Position numbers and translations under genes: made by a program
DNA from: Acidobacteriota bacterium
Lineage (GTDB): Bacteria; Acidobacteriota; Polarisedimenticolia; QHYA01
Direction: 5' to 3'
Length of the DNA stretch: 20,783 bases
Assembly (NCBI GenBank): GCA_003223995.1
Contig: QHYA01000165.1
Location: 1-20,783 of the forward strand
Notes under the pieces: generated by a model
The model's database searches: none
Seen by the model: only the letters and a program-made list of their open reading frames with translations
What the model was told of the DNA's origin: nothing
Part shown: piece by piece, positions 14,950-20,783 of the stretch
How the letters are laid out: the number at the start of each line of letters is the position of its first letter
Numbering within the stretch: position 1 is the first letter of the stretch

Positions 14950-16197
14950 CTACGTACCTGCCGGTACGGAGATGAAGGTCTCCCTGGCCAGAACGCGACC
15001 CTGCTCGTCGCGAGCCTCCACCGCCCACTGACCGACGTCCCGGATTGTCTTGCGACTATACGTGCGCCAGTCAGGCCCGCGAAGCTGAAGAGCGATCGAT
15101 TGCACGGCTCTGCCTTCGTGAAGCCAGACGTGTCGAATGTGCTTTCCGCGTTTCCCTCCGAGCACGCGCGTCGAGAACAAGACGACGACGCCGACGTCGA
15201 ACCGTTCATCCTGGCCCTCGAGACGGCGGTTCACGATTCGCCGGCCCAAGCCGAACTCCGGCACCGTAAGCCAGCCGGTCTGCGCTGTCGCACCGGCCGG
15301 GAGTTTCCTCGGGAATGGCGCAGCGGGAGGCTCTGCGGCGGGCTCCGTGGCAGACTCAACAGGGCCTGGTGCCGGGCGCGGGAAAGCTCGGACTGCGGGT
15401 GGTTGAGAGGTCTGTTCTGCGGAGGATTCGTGAGGCGGCTCTACCGAAGTTCGGTTGCTGTCAGGCGCCCCCTGTGCGGATGGAACGGACGAGGACAGAA
15501 CGTTCACGTGGCTGCCTGTTCGAAAGATGGCGAAATAGACACCCATGGCAATCAGGAGGAGTCCGCACATTGCCAACGCGGCGACGACGGGCCGGCTCGA
15601 CGATGAAGCCTTGTTCGGCGTGCGCCGGCTCGCTTCGGTGAGCGGGACGACAACAGTGGCCGTGTCGTGCTCGCCCGGTGCTTCGCGCTCGATCCCGGCG
15701 GCATCGCTCCCACTGCCGAGGGCAGGTCGGGTGGGCGGCGCCTCCTCGTGGGGCTTCTCGGCGGGAACGTCGTGGATCTGCTCCCGTCGGGTCTCGTCAG
15801 CTCTCTCTCGCTGGACCTCGAGGGACGCTTCGGCGCGCGGCGGTTTGTTCCGCCCGGCCATCTTGGCCTCCCTCCAGTCCGCGATCACGGCCTCGACGCG
15901 TCGCGGCCGTTCGGGTTCGGGAGGCGGCGGTTCTATCGTGGCCCGGCGCTGCTGGTGTTGTTCACGATCGTAGTGGTCGATCAGCGGCTGAGGATCCAAA
16001 CCGAGGATCTCCGCGCAGGCGCGGATATAGAGCTTCCCGAACGCTCGGCCGGGAAGGGTGTGGAACTCGTTCTTCTCCAAGGCCTCCAGGTAGCTGAGCT
16101 GAATCCCCGTCGCGACCCCGATCTCCTCGATCGTCCTGTTCTTGGCTTCACGTTCGCACTTGAGCCTCTCGCCGAAGCTGGGCATCAGCCTTACCAT
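14950..16197 (-). CDS. RodZ-like HTH_25 - TM - DUF2914 membrane protein
   Basis: This protein of 415 residues, or 411 from the more canonical start MPSFGERLK at 16185, has three parts. The N-terminal Xre-type helix-turn-helix (about 6-75) resembles HTH_25 of RodZ: FGERLKCEREAKNRTIEEIGVATGI, then YLEALEKNEFHTLPG and AFGKLYIRACAEILGLDP. A long charged, proline-rich linker follows, then one transmembrane helix at about 203-225 (PVVAALAMCGLLLIAMGVYF). A second low-complexity linker leads to a C-terminal DUF2914 domain at about 330-412. That domain has the typical VLFSTRV, RHVWLHEGRAV, DWRTYSRKTI, GQWAVEARDEQGRVL order. By topology the HTH is cytoplasmic and DUF2914 is outside the inner membrane. 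A role in envelope or cell-shape organisation is inferred by analogy with RodZ; its true function is unknown. Confidence 0.8.
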   Translation of the reverse strand: MVRLMPSFGERLKCEREAKNRTIEEIGVATGIQLSYLEALEKNEFHTLPGRAFGKLYIRACAEILGLDPQPLIDHYDREQHQQRRATIEPPPPEPERPRRVEAVIADWREAKMAGRNKPPRAEASLEVQRERADETRREQIHDVPAEKPHEEAPPTRPALGSGSDAAGIEREAPGEHDTATVVVPLTEASRRTPNKASSSSRPVVAALAMCGLLLIAMGVYFAIFRTGSHVNVLSSSVPSAQGAPDSNRTSVEPPHESSAEQTSQPPAVRAFPRPAPGPVESATEPAAEPPAAPFPRKLPAGATAQTGWLTVPEFGLGRRIVNRRLEGQDERFDVGVVVLFSTRVLGGKRGKHIRHVWLHEGRAVQSIALQLRGPDWRTYSRKTIRDVGQWAVEARDEQGRVLARETFISVPAGT

Positions 16198-16385
16198 GCC
16201 ACAGAACGTCGACTCAGAGGTGCTCGAGGTGCCATAAGTCGGGCGACAAGGATCCGACGTTGAACGCCAGGGACATGATAGCGCCGCGCGCGGAGTCGTT
16301 CACAGAAGTCGGGCAGACCCGGCAGACGCAATGAGCGGCATGGACTGGAGGCGCTCTTGCGATCGGGTTGAAGGCCTTGCGGTTC

Positions 16386-16398
16386 GGAGGTGGCGATG
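16386..16398 (+). promoter_or_regulatory. Ribosome-binding site of the alpha/beta-hydrolase pseudogene
   Basis: GGAGG at 16386-16390 is five bases from the ATG at 16396, favouring this start over the GTG at 16390. It shows that the pseudogene derives from a normally translated gene. Confidence 0.6.
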
Positions 16399-16939
16399 GA
16401 GAAGACGCGAGTCCCTTTGACCGCCGCCACGGCGTTTCTGATCTTCCTGGCCGCGGCGCGGAACGTTCCGTTACTCCCCCGCGCCCCGCATCCCCCGTCT
16501 CCTCCGCGACACCTGATCTACCTCCACGGGCGGATCGTCCAGGAGCAGCAGAACGCGCGGCCGGTGCATCCACGGTTCGGATCACGTCACGGTCGTCGGC
16601 GCCTCAATGGGCGCCGCCATCGCGATGTTGGCGTCGGCACGGCTGCAGAACGCCGATGTGCGCTTCTGCTTCCTCGGCCACTGCCTCTCCGAGTCCGTCC
16701 GCGGTCTCATCGCGGAGGAGGGGAAGCCCCCGAGTGGACGCCTGCTTTCGATCCGGGAAGAGAGCGACGAGTCGACGGCCAGGTGTTCGCCCTGGAAGGA
16801 CGAGACCAAGCCAGGATCTCAGCTCGTCGCACGTGAGATCGTGATCAGGACGGGGCTCAGCCATGGATTTCTCTACCGGCCGCTGCCCGAGTGGGTAGGC
16901 CCTGTTGCGGAGTGGGCGGCTTCGAATCCGCGCCCGTAG
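16396..16939 (+). pseudogene. Alpha/beta-hydrolase pseudogene with internal deletion and frame change
   Basis: Two frames make one gene. From the ATG at 16396, the first frame gives a hydrophobic signal-like N-terminus (VPLTAATAFLIFLAAARN) and then HLIYLHGRIVQEQQNARPVHP, the oxyanion-side HG strand of an alpha/beta-hydrolase. Near 16576-16582 the family sequence jumps to a second frame: DHVTVVGASMGAAIAMLASA (GxSxG nucleophile elbow), FCFLGHCLS, and near the end TGLSHGFLYRPLPEWV with the likely catalytic His, stopping at 16939. Only about 26 residues separate HG from GASMG, far too few for the fold. A segment coding for roughly 60-80 residues seems to have been deleted, also throwing the reading frame. 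The protein is unlikely to be made in functional form. Confidence 0.7.
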
Positions 16940-17047
16940 AGTCGAGGACGGGCGTGGTGCTCGCAGGATTGGAGAGTGGCGGTCGGGCGTCCGGCCGGGT
17001 TACGGCGATAGAACGACAGGTCCGACAGAGGTCCGGCAGGATCTCGC

Positions 17048-17077
17048 TTGACGCGCCCCTGGGCGGGGGCGTATAAG
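17048..17077 (+). promoter_or_regulatory. Sigma70-type promoter upstream of the M4 protease
   Basis: TTGACG (17048-17053) is separated by 18 bp from TATAAG (17072-17077), five of six matches at each box. The spacer is very GC-rich. It lies about 260 bp before the protease ATG and would give a long leader, so a second promoter cannot be excluded. Confidence 0.6.
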
Positions 17078-17304
17078 CCCGGTTGAGATCAACTACTGGC
17101 GGTTCGGGCCGCGATCGTCGGAGGGAAGGACGCGGCGTGAGGTTCGGGGACGCTTCTCAATCGGCGCGGAGAGTTGCTCGTGCGCGCGGGCAGGGCTTTG
17201 CACGTCCCAGTACCTCCGCCCGCCACATCGGCGCCTTCATGCGGCCTGTCCGCGTGATCCCGCTTCTCTCCTGGAGCAACAGCCAAGAACGCTTCAAAGA
17301 ATAG

Positions 17305-17337
17305 GGTTCGCCGCGAACCGGCGAAGGAGGAAGGAAA
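17305..17337 (+). promoter_or_regulatory. Stem-loop and strong ribosome-binding site of the M4 protease
   Basis: GGTTCG (17305-17310) and CGAACC (17314-17319) form a 6-bp stem with a 3-nt loop. AAGGAGG (17324-17330), with seven bases to the ATG, follows and is the best Shine-Dalgarno match in the window. It fixes the start at 17338. Confidence 0.7.
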
Positions 17338-18378
17338 ATGACCTACGGAAGCGATTCTCTCTGCTGCATCGTCCCTCCGCACATCCTGAGGGAGATCGCC
17401 CAGCGAGGCGATGCGGGCCAGCGGGCGAGGGCCCAGCGCACTCTGGCGCTGTCCGAGCAGATGCGCGCTCGGCGCCAAGGGGTCGGGGTCTTCCCTGCCG
17501 TCACCCCCGTCGGGCGAAGATACCGAACGGTTTACGACGCACAGAACGGCAGCAACCTCCCCGGCGTTCTCGTCCGCGGCGAGGGGGATCCTCCGACGAA
17601 CGATCCCGCCGCGAACGAGGCCTACGACGGTGCGGGAGAGACCTACGACCTGTTCCTGGAGGAGTTCAACCGCAACTCCATCGACGGCAGGGGGATGCGG
17701 CTGGACTCCACGGTCCACTTCGAGCTGGGATACGACAACGCCTTCTGGGACGGAGGGCGAATGGTCTATGGCGACGGAGATGGCGTGATCTTCGACCGTT
17801 TCACCCGCGCCATCGACGTCATCGGACACGAGCTGACTCATGGCGTGACGGAGCACGAGACGAAGCTCATCTATGAGGGGCAGAGCGGAGCACTGAACGA
17901 GCACATCTCCGACGTCTTCGGATCTCTCGTCAAGCAGCGCCACCTCGGCCAGACTTCCGATCAGGCGGACTGGCTCATCGGCCAGGGGCTCTTCCAGCGC
18001 AGCGTCCACGGCGTTGCTCTGCGGTCGATGAAGGCTCCGGGAACGGCCTACGACGATCCGCTCATTGGAAAGGACCCCCAGCCCGGACACATGAAGGACT
18101 ATCAGGATCTCGATTGGGACAACGGAGGCGTGCACATCAATTCCGGCATTCCGAACCGCGCTTTCTACCTTGCAGCCGCGGCAATCGGCGGACACGCCTG
18201 GAAGGGAGCCGGGCGCATCTGGTACGTCACCCTGCGCGACAAGCTCAGGAGGGACTCGGAGTTCGAGGACGCCGCGGCGATGACCGTTCAGGCCGCTGGC
18301 GAGCTCTATGGAACCGGCAGCCGCGAGCAGAAGGCGGTTCGCGGAGGCTGGGGGGAGGTTGGGATCGTCGTGAAGTAA
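17338..18378 (+). CDS. Protealysin-like M4 (thermolysin family) metalloprotease
   Basis: This 346-residue zinc endopeptidase belongs to family M4, of the short protealysin-like type. The N-terminus carries the short-propeptide signature CCIVPPHIL (9-17), seen in protealysin-type proteases, not the long FTP/PepSY propeptide of thermolysin. The mature enzyme probably starts near residue 50-65. The zinc site is HELTH (164-168) with the third ligand E188 in GALNEHISDVFG. The transition-state histidine is H266 in NGGVHINSGIPNRAFY. No signal peptide is visible, as is usual for this group, so it may act inside the cell or leave by a non-classical route. The length is close to that of protealysin. 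The next gene encodes the matching emfourin-like inhibitor. Confidence 0.93.
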   Translation: MTYGSDSLCCIVPPHILREIAQRGDAGQRARAQRTLALSEQMRARRQGVGVFPAVTPVGRRYRTVYDAQNGSNLPGVLVRGEGDPPTNDPAANEAYDGAGETYDLFLEEFNRNSIDGRGMRLDSTVHFELGYDNAFWDGGRMVYGDGDGVIFDRFTRAIDVIGHELTHGVTEHETKLIYEGQSGALNEHISDVFGSLVKQRHLGQTSDQADWLIGQGLFQRSVHGVALRSMKAPGTAYDDPLIGKDPQPGHMKDYQDLDWDNGGVHINSGIPNRAFYLAAAAIGGHAWKGAGRIWYVTLRDKLRRDSEFEDAAAMTVQAAGELYGTGSREQKAVRGGWGEVGIVVK

Positions 18379-18414
18379 CGGCGCTCGAGGATTGGCTCCC
18401 TTTTCCGATCGGAT

Positions 18415-18470
18415 CATCCGGGAGACGCCGCGCTACCAAGCAAGCCGCTCGCCTGAGCGTCTCCCGGATG
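18415..18470 (+). terminator. 14-bp perfect hairpin between protease and inhibitor genes
   Basis: CATCCGGGAGACGC (18415-18428) pairs perfectly with GCGTCTCCCGGATG (18457-18470) over a 28-nt loop. It starts 37 bp after the protease stop. There is no U-tract, so it may act as a partial terminator, an RNA-stability element or a processing site that sets the protease-to-inhibitor ratio. Confidence 0.6.
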
Positions 18471-18520
18471 GCCCAGTCCCCTGCTATCCTTCAGCCTCCC
18501 TTTAAGGTCGGCCTGTTCGC

Positions 18521-18538
18521 CCCGGGGAGCTCTCCGGG
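18521..18538. repeat. Near-palindrome upstream of the inhibitor gene
   Basis: CCCGGGGAGCTCTCCGGG reads almost identically on both strands, with one G-T mismatch pair. It is 52 bp before the inhibitor ATG and could be an operator or a small hairpin. Confidence 0.5.
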
Positions 18539-18590
18539 AGCGGCGCCGGATCGGAGAGGGTTATCGTGGGGGCTTTTCGGGGGAAACCTC

Positions 18591-18896
18591 ATGCGGGTCC
18601 TCTTCGAGCGGAGCGGAGGGCTGGCCGGGATCCGGCTGGTTGCAGCGTTTGACTCGGCGGCTCTGCCCACAGGCCCAGCCGACGAGCTGCGCCGGCTCGT
18701 GGATGGCGCAGGCTTCTTCGACTTGCCCCCCCTTCTCGCATCGAGGAGGCGGGGATTCGACCGCTTCCGCTACAAGGTGACCGTCGAGACCCCCGAGAGG
18801 CGCCACACAGTCGAGCTGGACGAGTCCGCCGCTCCGGACTCCTTCAGGCCGCTTCTCGACTGGCTGACCGCCGCCACTCTGAGGCGGAAGTCCTAA
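18591..18896 (+). CDS. Emfourin-like protease inhibitor
   Basis: This 101-residue protein has the emfourin (protealysin inhibitor) pattern. It begins VLFERSGGLAGIRL, the conserved SGG(F/L)AGI strand-loop. DELRRLVDGAGFFDLPP follows (31-47), then DRFRYKVTVETPERRHTVEL (57-76), and it ends with a short helix, PLLDWLTAATL. Emfourins bind and block protealysin-like M4 proteases and are usually encoded next to them, exactly as here, 212 bp downstream on the same strand. The ATG at 18591 is chosen because it fits the family start and a GGGGGAA sequence lies about eight bases upstream. The frame stays open further 5', but that part overlaps the protease gene and is not emfourin-like. It has no signal peptide, consistent with a cytoplasmic partner. 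Confidence 0.85.
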   Translation: MRVLFERSGGLAGIRLVAAFDSAALPTGPADELRRLVDGAGFFDLPPLLASRRRGFDRFRYKVTVETPERRHTVELDESAAPDSFRPLLDWLTAATLRRKS

Positions 18897-19041
18897 CCGC
18901 TCCCTTCCGGGCTGGCCCCGAATCGCATGTGTGTTGTGGTTCCATCGGACCGCGAATTGCAGTATACGTTTGGCACTACTTCACTTGACGGTCGCGCCGA
19001 TGCGGCAATGCCACATGGGCAATAGCTGCGCAGAGGTCGTC

Positions 19042-20783
19042 ATGAAGTCCCGGTTTCTCTTCCCCTTCGCCATCACGCTGGCCGCGATGGCTCTCCCCGC
19101 TCTGGCGGCCGACTCTGGCAAGGTCACCGTTACCATCCTCCACAGCACCGGCGCCCCCTTCCCGGGAGTTGTCGTTACCTTGGCCAATACGAAGAACCTC
19201 GCTCCTCCTCAAGCTCTCAACACCAATGCCGAGGGGAAGGCGATCTTCGGTGTGGTGCGGGCAGGTGCGGGCTACAAGATCACGATCGAGGCGACCGGTT
19301 ACCAGAAGATCGAGGAGGCGAATATCTCCGTCGGGATCAACGCCAACCTGAACCTTCTCTACAAGATCCAGCAGCAGAAGACCGAGAAGGTAGTCGTCGA
19401 GGCGAAGAGGCCCGTGGCATCGATCGATGAGCCCACGGGGACGGTCACGATCTCCGGGGAGTTCTTCCAGGACCTGCCGATCCTGGGGCGCAACTACCAA
19501 TCCGCCTTGACGCTGGCGCCAGGTGTCAACGATGCCAACGGGGACGGCAATCCGAACGTTCATGGAGCGCGGGAGAGGGACTTCAAGGCCACCCTGGACG
19601 GGATCTCGAACGTGGATCCGTTGACCGGGACCTTCATGTCGAACATCAACCCCGACGCGATCGAGGAGATCGAGGTCGTCACGACAGGGGCGGACGCCTC
19701 CTACGGGCGGGCCGTCGGAGGCTTCGCCAACATCATCACAAAGCAGGGCTCGAACGACTTCGAGGGGGTCGTCAAGATGATCTACCGCACCTCGGCCCTC
19801 GACGGTAACGGGGCCTCACCGCTGCCGGCGAAGTTCTTCAAGTTCGACTGGTATCAGCCCTCCGCCAGCCTCACGGGGAAGATCATCCGCGACAAGCTTT
19901 TCTTCGCCGTCAACCACGAATACCACGACGTGGGCGAGCCGATCGTCCTGACAGGCGGTGGGGCCCTCGTCCGGACCTACAACGTCTGGCGGCACCTCGA
20001 CAAGATCACCTGGCAGGCTTCGCCGCGCAACAAGGTCAATTTCCAGTACTCGGCGGACCCCTACCGGGTCAGCCCTTTTGGGGTGGGCGGCAACACCTCC
20101 GTCGATTCCGGCTACGGCTACAAGCAGGGAGGTCCGACCTACTCCGTCGAGTGGCAGAATCCGATCAGCCCGAATTTCACGGTCAAGACGATCGTCGGCC
20201 ATAGCGACACCGGCATCGGCCTCCTCCCGCTCACGGAGGGGATCAAGAACGGGGCGTACGTCGACACATTTGGGACCTGCCGGCCTGGAATAAAGCCGCC
20301 CAACTGCACCCCGCCAGGCTATGCCAGTCACCGGCCGGGCTTGCCTCTGGACGAGGATTACCTTCTCAACCTGGAGACTGGCGGCTTCTCCGGATCTTTC
20401 TTCCTGAAGCACACCGACGTGCGGCAGCGCCTCACGTTCAAGAGCGATGCCACGATGTACGTGAACAACTTCCTCGGCAAGGAGCACACGTTCGAGTTCG
20501 GTTTCATCGCCGAGGACGAGCACTCCGACTCCACCGAGACCGTTCACCCCTTCAGTATCTTCGAGATCGGGCAACAGGCGATTGTCCCCAACCAGGACCT
20601 GACCCCGGTTGCAGTTCTCTTCCGCACGATCTATTCGCCAGGAGCGCCCGACAGGAGCCTCAACACGGCGGATGGCCTGACGGCCGGGATCTACCTCCAG
20701 GACGCCTTCCGGCCGCACCCGAACGTGTCGGTCAAGGCGGGCCTGCGGTACGAGTGGGAGCACGTCACCGCTCCCGGAAAGGT
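19042..20783 (+). CDS. Oar-like TonB-dependent outer-membrane receptor (3' end outside window)
   Basis: This open frame of at least 580 codons runs off the window. It begins with a signal peptide (MKSRFLFPFAITLAAMALPALA, likely cut after residue 22). A carboxypeptidase-regulatory-like beta-sandwich follows at about 27-105 (GKVTVTILHSTGAPFPGVVVTL, then TGYQKIEEANISV). A TonB plug domain follows at about 125-230 (DLPILGRNYQSALTLAPGVND, LDGISNVDPLTG, DAIEEIEVVTTGADASYGRA, GGFANIITKQGSNDFEG). The start of the outer-membrane barrel is next, with alternating aromatic beta-strands such as KLFFAVNHEYHDV. Such Oar/OmpA-related receptors are abundant in Acidobacteriota and take up large substrates or act in envelope processes. 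The substrate is unknown. AGAGG at 19032-19036 is five bases before the ATG. No stop occurs up to 20783. Confidence 0.88.
   Translation, partial: MKSRFLFPFAITLAAMALPALAADSGKVTVTILHSTGAPFPGVVVTLANTKNLAPPQALNTNAEGKAIFGVVRAGAGYKITIEATGYQKIEEANISVGINANLNLLYKIQQQKTEKVVVEAKRPVASIDEPTGTVTISGEFFQDLPILGRNYQSALTLAPGVNDANGDGNPNVHGARERDFKATLDGISNVDPLTGTFMSNINPDAIEEIEVVTTGADASYGRAVGGFANIITKQGSNDFEGVVKMIYRTSALDGNGASPLPAKFFKFDWYQPSASLTGKIIRDKLFFAVNHEYHDVGEPIVLTGGGALVRTYNVWRHLDKITWQASPRNKVNFQYSADPYRVSPFGVGGNTSVDSGYGYKQGGPTYSVEWQNPISPNFTVKTIVGHSDTGIGLLPLTEGIKNGAYVDTFGTCRPGIKPPNCTPPGYASHRPGLPLDEDYLLNLETGGFSGSFFLKHTDVRQRLTFKSDATMYVNNFLGKEHTFEFGFIAEDEHSDSTETVHPFSIFEIGQQAIVPNQDLTPVAVLFRTIYSPGAPDRSLNTADGLTAGIYLQDAFRPHPNVSVKAGLRYEWEHVTAPGK

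Larger units (their letters stand above)
16940..17337. other. Non-coding stretch upstream of the M4 protease
   Basis: No supported gene is present; a 73-codon open frame at 17083-17304 has no family resemblance and no ribosome-binding site. The stretch holds a promoter at 17048-17077, a leader of about 255 nt, a small GGTTCG-CCG-CGAACC stem-loop at 17305-17319, and a very strong ribosome-binding site before 17338. Confidence 0.5.

Noticed and set aside
16918..16935. TTCGAATCC resembling a tRNA T-loop
   Set aside because: No acceptor stem, D-arm or anticodon arm can be placed around it, and it lies within the C-terminal coding part of the hydrolase remnant.
17089..18417. 442-codon minus-strand open frame across the M4 protease
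   Set aside because: It is antisense to a protease with an intact zinc site, a strong ribosome-binding site and a neighbouring inhibitor gene.
18934..18968. TTGTGG and TATACG as a promoter for the TonB-dependent receptor
   Set aside because: The spacing is 23 bp, too long for a sigma70 promoter; a TTGACG at 18985-18990 has no -10 partner at suitable distance.

Overview
The window is high-GC bacterial chromosomal DNA with dense coding, GTG as well as ATG starts, and many long antisense shadow frames. Several things together point to a Gram-negative bacterium, most likely an Acidobacteriota-type soil or sediment lineage. They are an Oar-like TonB-dependent receptor with a carboxypeptidase-regulatory-like N-terminus, a remnant of a secreted-protein C-terminus ending in a YGT..G.PR.P...C pattern, an HTH-TM-DUF2914 protein, and a GH57/galT/glgA/glgC cluster. 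The taxonomic placement is inference; no rRNA or other marker gene is present.

Layout. (1) 1-303: no gene, but a strong perfect inverted repeat. (2) 304-4095: an accessory-looking block. It starts with a MacB-like ABC permease that loses its last membrane segment and runs in frame into a DUF4440-type lipoprotein. A GNAT acetyltransferase and a SAM methyltransferase-MOSC fusion follow, and this DNA looks lower in GC than the flanks. (3) 4178-6211: transketolase. (4) 6212-6798: a decayed intergenic stretch with 10-bp tandem repeats, a frameshifted remnant of a secreted-protein C-terminus, and a palindrome. (5) 6799-7480, minus strand: a Phd/YefM antitoxin and VapC/PIN toxin operon with a near-consensus promoter overlapped by inverted repeats. 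(6) 7568-13642: a four-gene glycogen/alpha-glucan cluster of GH57 enzyme, galT-like uridylyltransferase, glgA and glgC. (7) 13661-14940: an IS630-family insertion sequence whose transposase is split across a C7 run. (8) 14950-16197, minus: an HTH_25-TM-DUF2914 membrane protein. (9) 16396-16939: an alpha/beta-hydrolase pseudogene with an internal deletion. (10) 17048-18896: a protealysin-like M4 metalloprotease with its own promoter, followed by an emfourin-like inhibitor gene, with a 14-bp perfect hairpin between them. (11) 19042 to the window end: an Oar-like TonB-dependent receptor, cut by the window edge.

How genes may work together. GlgC makes ADP-glucose, GlgA polymerises it, the GH57 enzyme probably remodels or degrades the glucan, and the GalT-like enzyme links hexose-1-phosphates and nucleotide sugars to the same pool. 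The protease and its neighbour form a protease-inhibitor pair. The antitoxin and toxin form a self-regulating module. The most interesting items are the protease-inhibitor pair with its intergenic hairpin, the two domain fusions in the 304-4095 block, the structured leader of the GH57 gene, and the C7 frameshift site in the IS transposase. I did not find a clearly undescribed multi-gene system.
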